A DNA stretch of 64,000 nt from Candidatus Gastranaerophilales bacterium (GTDB taxonomy: Bacteria; Cyanobacteriota; Vampirovibrionia; Gastranaerophilales; Gastranaerophilaceae). The notes below the pieces were generated by a model. It worked only from the letters and a program-made list of their open reading frames with translations, was not told the DNA's origin and did no database searches. The number at the start of each line of letters is the position of its first letter. The first letter of the stretch is position 1. The position numbers were made by a program, and so were the translations under genes. The stretch covers positions 87,791 through 151,790 of the forward strand of contig CALVBS010000006.1 of assembly GCA_944325865.1 (NCBI GenBank), written 5' to 3'. Shown piece by piece: positions 24,898 through 33,081 of this stretch.

Positions 24898-26370
24898 ATG
24901 CTTTTAAATTTATTTACCCTGAATAATTATAATAATCAGCCGGTATTCGGTTACAGGCTGCCAAAACGCTCATTTAATGACATTCGGGATATACCGGGAT
25001 TGACCTGTGCTAAGTGCGGGGAAAAAATGTTTAGCCTTATAGAACGTGATGAGTTTATTAATAAATTACTTGCAGGTTCAAAAACTTGTTTGAAAAACCA
25101 TGAATTTGATGAATTTAGAAATTCCAACAGATTTCGTTTTCTGCAAAACTTGGCAAACAGACATCCAAGAACTCCACTGGCAGTAATTGTTGAAGATAAG
25201 ACTATTAAATATAAAATATCAAAATTTGGCGGATTTGGTCAGAGAGAAGTTTCTGAAATTGTTGATATTTCAAAAAATATTACAAAAAATGCCCCGCAGG
25301 TTATAAAAAAATTAATGCCTCTTAAAGAGAGGATGCCTGATGCTTACAAAGAACTTCTGGATTATATGGAGGTTTATGCTATAAAATACCCTGATAACTC
25401 ATTTTCAGAAATTTTTAAAAAGAAAGATGTCTTTGATTATCATAATAAAATTCGTTTATTCAGAAAAGAACAATTTTCGCTGCTGAAAAATAAAGCTTTA
25501 ACAAAGCTCAATAAAACAGCAGAACTTCTTCCGCAAGAGGAAAAAGCAAAGATGATTAAATTGAACTCGGAGCTTTTGAATATCATCTCGCCGACATATT
25601 ATCCGGATTCTACAAAACATATTATGCTTGAACTTTTATATGGGGACTTTATTTCGGCTCTTGATGATAAAAAACTTGCTGCTAACATCAAAAAACAACT
25701 CAAGAATATACCGCTTAATGAAGTTCATGCCGATAATTTGATAGTAGGATATTCAAAATTAAACGACAGAGAAATTATTAAAGAGATTTTGGAAAATGTA
25801 AGTGCAACTTTTGAACATATAATTCCAGGCTCAAAAGACGGTCCTGATTCCAAGCATAACGGTATTTGTCTATGTAAAAGATGCAATCAGGAGCGTGCAA
25901 CCATTGCTTATTCAGTTATGATGGAAAAATTCCCTGAATTTTCACAAAATATACAGAAACAACTTAATAAAGTAATGGCATTTATTAAAAATAAAAAACT
26001 TACAGGATATGAATTGTATCCGCAAAAAGTTAAGAAGACATTATTGGATGTTACAGACCAAAAATTAAGAATTAATATAAAGAAATTTTTGAAATTTAAA
26101 GAAAAAGAAGCAGAGATAAAACTTGAGCATGCAAAAGCAAGTTATATTCAAAACAAAACCCGTTTACAGGAAACAAATTTGGAAATAAGTGAATATAATA
26201 AGAAAATAGATGAGTTAAAACAGGAATTGAAAAGGTTACAGGACGAAAAAAACATCCTTCATCATAAAAAAGAAATACGTAAAGCAAAGGTTAATAATTC
26301 AACGCGGATACTGGCTAATGCCAAAAGTAATTTAAAAAGTGCAAGAAAGACATTAAATAATGATAAATAA
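24898..26370 (+). CDS. HNH-motif protein with zinc knuckle and coiled-coil tail
   Basis: A 490-residue protein. It has a CAKC knuckle at 37-40, a helical middle, then an HNH nuclease-like motif: E306-H307 (FEHIIPGSK), N321, and CKRCN at 326-330, the E-H..N..C-x2-C pattern of HNH endonucleases with a zinc pair. Residues about 395-490 are a long Lys/Glu-rich coiled coil. It is not linked here to a methylase, integrase, phage gene or toxin-immunity gene, so its target is unknown. No Shine-Dalgarno is seen at 24898, so the start is uncertain; MLLNLFTLNNYNNQPVFGYRLP may be the true start. Confidence 0.7.
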   Translation: MLLNLFTLNNYNNQPVFGYRLPKRSFNDIRDIPGLTCAKCGEKMFSLIERDEFINKLLAGSKTCLKNHEFDEFRNSNRFRFLQNLANRHPRTPLAVIVEDKTIKYKISKFGGFGQREVSEIVDISKNITKNAPQVIKKLMPLKERMPDAYKELLDYMEVYAIKYPDNSFSEIFKKKDVFDYHNKIRLFRKEQFSLLKNKALTKLNKTAELLPQEEKAKMIKLNSELLNIISPTYYPDSTKHIMLELLYGDFISALDDKKLAANIKKQLKNIPLNEVHADNLIVGYSKLNDREIIKEILENVSATFEHIIPGSKDGPDSKHNGICLCKRCNQERATIAYSVMMEKFPEFSQNIQKQLNKVMAFIKNKKLTGYELYPQKVKKTLLDVTDQKLRINIKKFLKFKEKEAEIKLEHAKASYIQNKTRLQETNLEISEYNKKIDELKQELKRLQDEKNILHHKKEIRKAKVNNSTRILANAKSNLKSARKTLNNDK

Positions 26371-26382
26371 ATTAACATAGGT

Positions 26383-26411
26383 TTGACATGTGTTTACGGT
26401 TATTTTAGGAT
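26383..26411 (+). promoter_or_regulatory. sigma-70 promoter of the second riboswitch transcript
   Basis: -35 TTGACA (26383-26388), 17 bp, -10 TAGGAT (26406-26411). Its position 10 bp before the aptamer matches the layout at nrdD. Confidence 0.7.
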
Positions 26412-26420
26412 TTTTTATAA

Positions 26421-26530
26421 GAGGAAATTGATGTGTAAATCATTAGCTGTGCCGCAACCGTAATAGCCGGAACACTCAGAAAAACTTATCTGCCGCGAGC
26501 ATCGGCAATAAGAAAAGTTTTCAAAGTTGT
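26421..26530 (+). ncRNA. second cobalamin riboswitch, before an operon of unknown function
   Basis: The sequence aligns block by block with the nrdD riboswitch: GAGGAAA at 26421, a short stem GATGTGTAAATCAT, then CTGTGCCGCAACCGTAAT and AGCCGGAACACTCA. The CCGCAaCCGTaA core is the cobalamin hallmark. A further hairpin CTTAT-TGCCG/CGGCA-ATAAG (26485-26512) follows, as in P13-type arms. The P3 stem is weaker than in the first copy, so it may be a variant. The intrinsic terminator after it makes a complete switch. Confidence 0.75.
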
Positions 26531-26563
26531 CCTCTGAGAGTTAAGAACAGCAGAGGATTTTTT
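26531..26563 (+). terminator. riboswitch expression-platform terminator
   Basis: CCTCTG (26531-26536) pairs with CAGAGG (26551-26556), followed by A and six T's, ending one base before the ATG at 26565. The Shine-Dalgarno AGAGGA sits in the 3' arm, so the hairpin would block both transcription and translation. Confidence 0.8.
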
Positions 26564-26564
26564 A

Positions 26565-27266
26565 ATGGCATATGGAGCCGTACATGCAAATAATGCAAGA
26601 ATAGGAACCTGTCCGCATGGACTTCCGCAGGGAGCATGCCCTATTTGTAGCGGAATGGGCGGCGGAGGCGGTATGAGAAAAGCCGATTTTTCCGCAAAAC
26701 CGGGTGAAATGAGCTGGAATGAGTGTGCTGCCATAGGAGCATTCCTAAAAGCACAACAGAATGCAAAACTTCAGCGTCAGCAGGATGCACAGAATTTTGC
26801 ACAGCAGGCTGTGGCGTTTCAAAATGCCATGGATAACGCTTCACAAAAAGCTGCCGCACTTGCACAGTTTTTCAGTGCAAACACTCCCGCTATAATTGCA
26901 AAACCAGTAAATTTTGTTCTGAATACCGTAATCGGCGGTACTTTGAATGCTATAAAAAGTTTTCCGCAAACCGTTCAAAACGCATTACAAACAGTTGGAC
27001 AAAAATTAGCGGACATTTCTGATAAGCTTGCAGCAGTTTACGGTGAAGTTAAAACAGCAATAGCCAAAAAACTCTCAGAAACTTTAAATGAATTTAAAAA
27101 GAAAGTGAAATCATTGTTTTCTATCTTTAATCCGCAGGATGCAGATAACGATGACAAACAGGTTGATGAAACCAAAAAAGCTTTTAAACTGAAAACATTT
27201 ATACATGATTTATATAAGAAATTAAAAAAGGAAGACGAAAAGGATTTAGAAGAAAATGAACGTTAA
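26565..27266 (+). CDS. unknown protein with CxH...CxxC N-terminus, B12-switch operon gene 1
   Basis: A 233-residue protein not recognised. The N-terminus has a possible small zinc site, GTCPHGLPQGACPICSG (about 15-31), followed by a Gly run. Residues 60-110 are Gln/Ala-rich and helical, then a weakly hydrophobic region near 115-135 and an amphipathic helical stretch; the C-terminus is highly charged. There is no signal peptide. Translation starts right after the riboswitch terminator and the stop overlaps the next start by 11 bp, so the genes are coupled. A link to cobalamin (uptake, salvage, or a B12-sparing process) is inferred only from the riboswitch. Confidence 0.75.
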   Translation: MAYGAVHANNARIGTCPHGLPQGACPICSGMGGGGGMRKADFSAKPGEMSWNECAAIGAFLKAQQNAKLQRQQDAQNFAQQAVAFQNAMDNASQKAAALAQFFSANTPAIIAKPVNFVLNTVIGGTLNAIKSFPQTVQNALQTVGQKLADISDKLAAVYGEVKTAIAKKLSETLNEFKKKVKSLFSIFNPQDADNDDKQVDETKKAFKLKTFIHDLYKKLKKEDEKDLEENER

Positions 27267-28719
27267 TCAGTTCCATGACGGTGAAACGTTAAGACAGCAG
27301 CGAAATCTTACCGCACCGCAGAAAAGAACAAATGCATATACAAAAGAAGGCGTTGTTGTAAATAATTTCATAAAGGACGGAAAAAACAGCGTTAATATGG
27401 ATGAAATGTATGATACGCTTGTTATTTCCGATAATGTTAAAATGCCTTCTTATCTTAATGAAAATATAAGTTCAAAAGAAAAAAGTCTGATACCGATAAG
27501 CGGAGTTGCTGTTGGTGTAATGGGAGCGGTAGGATTGCTGACTGCTTTTATCCGGAAAAATGCCGGTGTTAATATGGAAATTGAACGCAAACATCTTGAA
27601 AAACTGCCTTCAACTACAAGAAATGTTGCGATTAATCAGGAAACCCATCAGGCAATTTACAGAATGATAAGAAACCCTACCCGAAAAACAATTCTTGCCG
27701 GAAGCGGTGTACTAGCCCTTACTTCTATGGCGTTTATGGGAAAAACTTTTTTTGACGGGTTTAAAGAAGTCTGGGTAAAGAAAAAAGAAGCCGATATTCA
27801 AAAAAATCTTCAGGAAAATCTGATTGATATTGAAACACGCTCGTTCAGCGGAAAAATTCAGATTATAAGGAGTATGCTATCCCAAAGAGCAAAAGAGTTT
27901 GAAAAATATGTTTCCGGCAGCAATAATATCAAAACCTTTGCCGGTATATCCTTTGGTGAAGGGAAATTTTCTAAAGATAAAAAAGACGGTTCTTTGAAAT
28001 ATTTCCTTCTCGGTGCAGGAACTGTTGCATCAATTATCGGACTCGGGTTCTGGTCTATGAAAAACCTGAACGCCGGCAAAAAATATCTTGATCAGAGTAT
28101 TAAAAATAAAAAGAATATTATAAATGAAATTATAAAGACTTCAAAAGATTCTTCAAAAGATGCTGACAAAATGACTCTGAAAACTCTGTTTAACGAAATT
28201 GATGCCTCAAAAGAATATATACAGGATTCTTTGCAGAAGCTCAACTGGAAACATGAAGAAATAGAAGATTTTACAAAAGAAGTCTTTAAAGCAACCGCAA
28301 AAGTCAATGAAGCAATGGGCGGCGACGGCTCTGACAAAACGACTTTCTATTCACATGTTGATGATTACAGGGCTCACCTTTTTAATTATCTGCTTAATAC
28401 GGATAACAAACAGTTCAAGCAGTTGTTTTTCGGTATAACAGGGCTTACTGCAATAAGTTACGGAGGTAAGCTTGCAGGAGAGGCAATTAAAGAAGTTCAG
28501 GTTAAGAAAATTAATGCAGAAACTGAGATTAACCTGCAAAATCGCCTTGTTTCAACAGAGCTCAGAAACTTCAAATCGAAAAAAGATGCTGCTATTCAAC
28601 CTCTTGTTGAAGAATTTTACCGTCAGGCTGCAAACGGAAAACCTAAAGAAGAATTGAAGGTTATGGCAGATAATATATTATTTGAAATTAAAAACGGTCC
28701 TCCGTTTGTTTATTCATAA
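27256..28719 (+). CDS. membrane protein with internal duplication, B12-switch operon gene 2
   Basis: A 487-residue protein with about four hydrophobic segments (near 77-95, 137-160, 250-268 and 390-410). It has an internal repeat: GVLALTSMAFMGKTFFDGFKEVWVKKKEADIQKNL... and GLTAISYGGKLAGEAIKEVQVKKINAETEINLQNRL, both followed by a charged helix (ENLIDIETRSFSGK / NRLVSTELRNFKSK). This suggests two copies of a membrane-hairpin plus cytosolic-helix unit. No transporter motif, ATP-binding site or cobalamin-binding motif was found. It overlaps gene 1 by 11 bp and is followed by gene 3 after 19 bp. Function unknown. Confidence 0.75.
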   Translation: MNVNQFHDGETLRQQRNLTAPQKRTNAYTKEGVVVNNFIKDGKNSVNMDEMYDTLVISDNVKMPSYLNENISSKEKSLIPISGVAVGVMGAVGLLTAFIRKNAGVNMEIERKHLEKLPSTTRNVAINQETHQAIYRMIRNPTRKTILAGSGVLALTSMAFMGKTFFDGFKEVWVKKKEADIQKNLQENLIDIETRSFSGKIQIIRSMLSQRAKEFEKYVSGSNNIKTFAGISFGEGKFSKDKKDGSLKYFLLGAGTVASIIGLGFWSMKNLNAGKKYLDQSIKNKKNIINEIIKTSKDSSKDADKMTLKTLFNEIDASKEYIQDSLQKLNWKHEEIEDFTKEVFKATAKVNEAMGGDGSDKTTFYSHVDDYRAHLFNYLLNTDNKQFKQLFFGITGLTAISYGGKLAGEAIKEVQVKKINAETEINLQNRLVSTELRNFKSKKDAAIQPLVEEFYRQAANGKPKEELKVMADNILFEIKNGPPFVYS

Positions 28720-28738
28720 AGGTATGGAGGAGGAATAT

Positions 28739-29254
28739 ATGCCGATTAATCTTATGTTACAGCCTCTGGTGCAGTTAAATAGCCAGCCATCTCAACTTAA
28801 TTCAAATCTTCAGCCGATTAACGGTATGAATGTAAATTGTGTGGCTATGCCGGTTTCGCAAAGAAACTACTGCCTTTTTAATCAAACTAAGGTAGATTTT
28901 TTTGTAAAACAGAAAGAGGCCGGGCTTCCATATCTTAAGGAGGTTCTCAAACATTCAAATAATGAGGCTCAAATAACCGAAACTTTATATATATTAAACA
29001 GAATGCAGGATAGCGGAACTAAAGGTATAGACAAAATGTACCCATTACTGTCACGTTTTAACGGTACAAATTCTCCGAATATACAGACATTTTTGGCAGG
29101 AATATACAGGAAAATACAGGTTCCTGATGCCTTTGGCCCGCTTGTTGCCATGTTAATCCGAAATTCTATAAAACCGCCGCAGGCATGTTTTGATCCGAAT
29201 GAAGAAGTTGGAGGAGCAATACTTGCTTACCTTTCAGACCGTTTTAGAAATTAG
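28739..29254 (+). CDS. small helical-repeat protein, B12-switch operon gene 3
   Basis: A 171-residue protein. The ATG at 28739 is chosen because GGAGGAGG lies 5 bp upstream; an earlier in-frame start at 28682 would overlap gene 2 by 38 bp and lacks a ribosome site. The N-terminus is rich in Gln, Asn and Leu (LMLQPLVQLNSQPSQLNSN). The rest looks like HEAT-type helices (PYLKEVLKHSNNEAQITETLYILNRM, PYLLSRF-like segments). It ends the run that begins at the second cobalamin riboswitch. No enzyme motif is seen. Confidence 0.7.
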   Translation: MPINLMLQPLVQLNSQPSQLNSNLQPINGMNVNCVAMPVSQRNYCLFNQTKVDFFVKQKEAGLPYLKEVLKHSNNEAQITETLYILNRMQDSGTKGIDKMYPLLSRFNGTNSPNIQTFLAGIYRKIQVPDAFGPLVAMLIRNSIKPPQACFDPNEEVGGAILAYLSDRFRN

Positions 29255-29302
29255 TTTAATTTATTAAATGTTACAAAAACTTTACATAACTACTCAAAAA
29301 TT

Positions 29303-29330
29303 TAAAGTTTAAATCCCATAATACCGATAA
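29303..29330 (+). promoter_or_regulatory. sigma-28 (FliA)-type promoter
   Basis: TAAAGTTT (29303-29310), 12 nt, ACCGATAA (29323-29330), one base off the FliA -10 consensus GCCGATAA. It is 41 bp before the ATG at 29371. A TGTTACAAAA box is at 29269-29278. Confidence 0.6.
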
Positions 29331-29370
29331 CATGCATGTAAGCACAAAGTAAGAAAGGAACTAGGCAAAG

Positions 29371-30378
29371 ATGGGAATGTCCGCTTCACAAGCTAGATTT
29401 TTGGGTCTGACGGCTCGAAAAACTAACGTTGAATATGAAGGACAGCAGGTTAACCAGCAGCGTACCTCGTTAGCTAATGAATCTGCCAACTTCTACAACG
29501 ACCTTCTCGGCATGACCGTTCCGGTTCCTCCGTCAGTTGATGATTATACCAAAACAGTTTATACGTTTGAAGATGGTGCTTTGACTAATGAAATTACTTC
29601 ATTAATTGCACAGGCAGACGGTTTCTACACTGTAAGTTATCTGTCAAAATGGCAGGAAGATTTTACGCCTGTTGCAGCTGCATCTACAATTATTACAGAA
29701 ATTAATAATGGTGCAAGTTATGCTGTTGGTACCCATGAGTTAAGAGTATTGGGTTCACTGGATCCTTCAATAGAAGATCCTGAAGACCAGCAGAAAAAAC
29801 AGGTTGAAGAGCTTGCTTGGAAGGCACTTCTTGAAGAAAAATATAATAACGGTGAAGAATGTGACTGGTTTGTAAGATACGTTACGAATACAGAAACCGG
29901 TAAGGAAACACCTTTCTTCTACAAGGTTACTGATGTTCAAAATGCTGAATATGATGATAAAACAGGTCAGTCCTTGTCAAATATTAACGGCTACAGTATC
30001 GGTAGTGCCCAGAGAGTAGAAGAGTTTAAAGCAATTCAGGGCTGCAAAGTTGAGAAAGATACATCCGGCAGATTTATTTCAATCAGTATTCCTGATGCAA
30101 ACGGCGTTATGATTGAGTATCCTTTGACAACAAATACAGAAACCGATCAGGAAGCTTATCAGGATGCTATGAACGAATATGAACACGAAAAATATCTTTA
30201 CGATCAGGCAATTCAGGATATTAACGCAAAAATTGAAATCGTTCAGGCAGAAGATAAAAACCTTGAATTACGTTTGAAACAGTTAGATACAGAACAGGAT
30301 GCAATTCAAACAGAAATGGATGCGGTACAAAAAGTTATTGAAAAGAACGTAGAATCAACATTTAAAACTTTCGGATAA
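29371..30378 (+). CDS. SASQAR-type protein of unknown function
   Basis: A 335-residue protein starting MGMSASQARFLGLTARKTNVEYEGQQVNQQR, closely matching the start of the 566-residue protein at 11511. The C-terminus is a coiled coil (EDKNLELRLKQLDTEQDAIQTEMDAVQKVIEKNVESTFKTF) with the same pattern as its two relatives. The middle (about 55-260) is acidic and differs. No signal peptide or membrane segment. A FliA-type promoter and a TGTTACAAAA box precede it, GAAAGGA is its ribosome site, and a strong terminator follows, so it is transcribed alone. The conserved ends with variable core suggest a polymerising or secreted protein family. Confidence 0.75.
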   Translation: MGMSASQARFLGLTARKTNVEYEGQQVNQQRTSLANESANFYNDLLGMTVPVPPSVDDYTKTVYTFEDGALTNEITSLIAQADGFYTVSYLSKWQEDFTPVAAASTIITEINNGASYAVGTHELRVLGSLDPSIEDPEDQQKKQVEELAWKALLEEKYNNGEECDWFVRYVTNTETGKETPFFYKVTDVQNAEYDDKTGQSLSNINGYSIGSAQRVEEFKAIQGCKVEKDTSGRFISISIPDANGVMIEYPLTTNTETDQEAYQDAMNEYEHEKYLYDQAIQDINAKIEIVQAEDKNLELRLKQLDTEQDAIQTEMDAVQKVIEKNVESTFKTFG

Positions 30379-30410
30379 TAAGTACATTCGAAACATATAT
30401 AAAGAAAAAC

Positions 30411-30449
30411 TGAATATACATAAAATAGTTTTGCGATTATGTATATTCA
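30411..30449. repeat. 13-bp perfect inverted repeat
   Basis: TGAATATACATAA (30411-30423) and TTATGTATATTCA (30437-30449) form a stem with a 13-nt loop in the 3' region of the SASQAR gene. No T-run follows at once, but a pyrimidine tract (30461-30485) does. Confidence 0.7.
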
Positions 30450-30496
30450 AAAGAAAAGATTTTCCTTTCCTTTTTCCTTTTTCCTATTAATTTTCC

Positions 30497-30528
30497 AACG
30501 ACGAACTGAAAAGTGAGTCGTTTTTTTT
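30497..30528 (+). terminator. Rho-independent terminator
   Basis: AACGAC (30497-30502) pairs with GTCGTT (30517-30522), extended inside by ACT/AGT, and is followed by a run of T's to 30528. Confidence 0.9.
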
Positions 30529-30590
30529 ATCTTAAATACGAAAAAAAATCAAACCGGTAAGCGTTTTCCCTTTAATATTTACTTTTGTGC

Positions 30591-30602
30591 TATTATAAAA
30601 TT
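30591..30602 (+). promoter_or_regulatory. -10 box for a leaderless transcript
   Basis: Extended -10 TGC-TATTAT (TATTAT at 30591-30596) followed by exactly 6 nt and ATG at 30603. The expected start point is the A of the ATG. No Shine-Dalgarno is present. Confidence 0.6.
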
Positions 30603-31472
30603 ATGTTTAATGCGGAAAGCTATAAAAAAATTTCCGATATTGTAAGAGGAGATGTTGAAACTACAGAAAAACTTATAGGTAAGACTGTTCCGGAAGGAAA
30701 TAGTCTTTATGAAAGTTTGTTTGACTTTGTAATGGCACCGTCGAAAAGAATTCGTTCTGTCTTGACATTTTTATATCTCAGAGCGAGAGGTTTTGAGATT
30801 AACAGAGATGTATATGAAATATTGGCACTTGTAGAACTTATTCATAATGCATCGCTTATCCATGATGATGTTATAGATAATGATGCTGTCAGAAGAAATA
30901 CGCAATCAATCAATGCGAAATTTAATAACAAAATAGCGGTTATTTCCGGAGATTATTTATTAGCAATGGTGATGAAAAAATTAACGGATATAGGAAAGAT
31001 TGAGTTATTTAAAATTTTTTCGAAAACGATTCGCTGCATGTGTGAAGGCGAGCTTAACCAGTATATAAATTTAAACAGAATTACTTCTCTTGATAATTAT
31101 ATTGAAAAAACATATAAGAAAACGGGTTCTCTGTTTGAGGCGGCCGTTACTTCTGCCGTTTTTACCGTAAACGGAAAAATGGATGAAGCTTCTGGTGAGT
31201 TTGGCAGGAATTTCGGTATTGCATTTCAGATTAATGATGATTTGGAAAATGTTATTAATGATTCCAGGGATATAGCTGACGGAATTTATAATGCACCGGT
31301 TATCTTTTCCGGAGATAAAAACATTACGGAAACAGGTATTGAAAAAACAAAGATTTTATTGAATAATTATTTAGACAATACCCGCAGGTGTATCGAATAT
31401 TTAGACGATAGTGTGTATAAGTCAATGATTTTGGAGCTTTTAGATTTATTCAATGGACACAGAATTAATTAA
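30603..31472 (+). CDS. polyprenyl diphosphate synthase
   Basis: A 289-residue trans-isoprenyl diphosphate synthase, which extends allylic diphosphates with IPP. The first Asp-rich motif is DDVIDND (HDDVIDNDAVRR, about 92-98), preceded by the KRIRSVL substrate-binding region. The second motif is weak, NDDLENV in place of DDxxD (FQINDDLENVIND), which may affect activity or chain length. The protein is shorter than typical octaprenyl synthases (about 320). The start at 30603 has no Shine-Dalgarno and seems leaderless. It overlaps lepB by 20 bp. The product may be a quinone side chain or undecaprenyl-type precursor. Confidence 0.85.
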   Translation: MFNAESYKKISDIVRGDVETTEKLIGKTVPEGNSLYESLFDFVMAPSKRIRSVLTFLYLRARGFEINRDVYEILALVELIHNASLIHDDVIDNDAVRRNTQSINAKFNNKIAVISGDYLLAMVMKKLTDIGKIELFKIFSKTIRCMCEGELNQYINLNRITSLDNYIEKTYKKTGSLFEAAVTSAVFTVNGKMDEASGEFGRNFGIAFQINDDLENVINDSRDIADGIYNAPVIFSGDKNITETGIEKTKILLNNYLDNTRRCIEYLDDSVYKSMILELLDLFNGHRIN

Positions 31473-32121
31473 AAATAAATTTTTGCATTGGTACGAAAAA
31501 AATCGTCCTGCAATAAAAGAAACAGTAGAAACCGTAGTATTTGTCGTTGTTATGGTAATTATAATAAGGTTTTTTGTAGGAGAAATCAGATGGATTCCGT
31601 CGGGTTCAATGCGGCCTACCTTAATGGAAGGTGACAGAATTTTTGTTGAAAGATTTTCACGATTTTATGCAGAACCTAAACGCGGAGATATTATGGTCTT
31701 TTATCCGCCTTTTGAACAACTGAAAAATTCTCCCGGAAAAGTTTTTGCCCGTCTGACAGGCTTTTTCTGTAAAGATATAGCCTATATAAAAAGAGTTGTC
31801 GGGCTGCCGGGTGAAAAATACGAAGTTAAGGCGGATGAATACGGTAAATATACGGTTTATATTAATGATAAACCGCTTAATGAACCTTATATAAAAAGTC
31901 CTTACGACTATACTCCATGTACCGAGGCAATGAACTGCGGGCCTGCAGTTATTCCGGAGGGACATTATCTTATGCTCGGTGATAACAGAGGAAATTCTCA
32001 AGACGGGCGATACTGGGGGCTTTTGCCGAAAGACAGGTTTATAGGTAAGGCTGTTTTTGTTTTCTGGCCTTTTACAAGAGCAAAATCTCTTACGAATCAG
32101 TCTGCTAATTATAAAGAATAG
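31453..32121 (+). CDS. lepB: signal peptidase I
   Basis: A 222-residue membrane serine protease that removes signal peptides. One transmembrane segment (about 27-43, VETVVFVVVMVIIIRFFV) is followed by the catalytic motif IPSGSMRPTL with nucleophile S52, and the general-base region YIKRVVGLPGE with K113. The conserved GDNRGNSQDGRYWG box is near 176-189. It starts inside the end of the polyprenyl synthase gene (20-bp overlap), so it is translationally coupled. Many exported proteins are encoded just downstream. Confidence 0.96.
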   Translation: MDTELIKNKFLHWYEKNRPAIKETVETVVFVVVMVIIIRFFVGEIRWIPSGSMRPTLMEGDRIFVERFSRFYAEPKRGDIMVFYPPFEQLKNSPGKVFARLTGFFCKDIAYIKRVVGLPGEKYEVKADEYGKYTVYINDKPLNEPYIKSPYDYTPCTEAMNCGPAVIPEGHYLMLGDNRGNSQDGRYWGLLPKDRFIGKAVFVFWPFTRAKSLTNQSANYKE

Positions 32122-32277
32122 TTGCGGGATAGTAATATATAAATTATGCGGTTTTTCTGCAAAATAATAATTTCATATATTTATACTAGCAATATTCTGA
32201 AAAATGTTATATAATAGGAATATAATATTTGATTAAAATGAAAAAATCATTAAGCTAGAGAGAAAAGGATGTTGAAA

Positions 32278-33081
32278 ATGAATAAGAAATTAGTTTTGTT
32301 ATTAGCGGCTATTTTCCTAACGGGTGCTGTAGGTGTTGATATTCCGGCAATGGCTGTATCGGGACCTTTCGGCTACGATCTTCAGAAAGATATTCACAGA
32401 AACAAGATTAAAGAAAAAGAACAAAAGAAAAAAGCCGAGCAAAATACCGGAAGTGAACAAGCTGCAGAACCAGTAAACGTAAATGTTACCGATGATGATA
32501 TTTTTGTTTCTTCAATAGATTTTAACAAAGTTTATTATCCTAATGCATCTATGAAAAGTGCTGTTACAAAGTATAAAAAAGGTAACTACACCGGCTGTCT
32601 TCAGGAACTATATACTTTAGTAAAGAAAAATCCTAATAATGCTCTGGCTTATTATTACGTTGGTATGGCTTATACAAAAGTTGGTGCTGTGGAACCGGCT
32701 AAAGCTGCGTATCAAAAAGTTATCAATCTGAATACAAATGATGTTCTTGTTGACTATGCAAAACGCGGAAGAAACTGCCTTACAGACGGAGTATCCTGTG
32801 CTGCAGGCGGAATCCAGATTGGTGCAGATGATGGTACAATGGATGATTTGGATAAATTCATTGCCGCACCTTACGGAAACGGTATGTCTCCTGAAATGAC
32901 TGAACAATACAGACAGCAACAGCTTGATGCTATTCAAAACAAAATTAATAACGGTAAAACTTTAAGTCCGGAAGATGTACAAAGATTAAAAGAACTTCAG
33001 AATAAGTCAGAAGTATTGACTGGCAACCTTATTGCCATGTCTGACGGGGAAAAAAAAAGCCTTCAGATAAAGAAGTATTAG
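32278..33081 (+). CDS. exported TPR protein, zero-frame product (frameshift at 3' end)
   Basis: A 267-residue exported protein. The ATG at 32278 is chosen for AAAGGA 8 bp upstream and the signal peptide MNKKLVLLLAAIFLTGAVGVD. A Lys/Glu linker (about 48-65) precedes one or two TPR units (YKKGNYTGCLQELYTLVKKNPNNALAYYYVGMAYTKVG..AKAAYQKVINL). The frame ends soon after a run of nine A's (33050-33058). Reading one base back from this run opens another frame for 110 codons to 33389, which continues smoothly (KPSDKEVLEAIDVLKRAGVNIS). The natural product may therefore be about 370 residues, by -1 frameshifting or slippage, unless the run is a sequencing error. Confidence 0.75.
   Translation: MNKKLVLLLAAIFLTGAVGVDIPAMAVSGPFGYDLQKDIHRNKIKEKEQKKKAEQNTGSEQAAEPVNVNVTDDDIFVSSIDFNKVYYPNASMKSAVTKYKKGNYTGCLQELYTLVKKNPNNALAYYYVGMAYTKVGAVEPAKAAYQKVINLNTNDVLVDYAKRGRNCLTDGVSCAAGGIQIGADDGTMDDLDKFIAAPYGNGMSPEMTEQYRQQQLDAIQNKINNGKTLSPEDVQRLKELQNKSEVLTGNLIAMSDGEKKSLQIKKY
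33050..33058 (+). other. A9 slippery site, likely -1 frameshift or transcript slippage
   Basis: Zero-frame codons are GAA AAA AAA AGC. The heptamer A-AAA-AAA fits the X-XXY-YYZ rule for -1 frameshifting. The -1 frame stays open from here to 33389 and gives sensible sequence, whereas the zero frame stops at 33081. Confidence 0.6.

Noticed and set aside
26096..26287. 63-codon minus frame inside the HNH gene coiled coil
   Set aside because: Shadow of Lys/Glu-rich codons on the coding strand.
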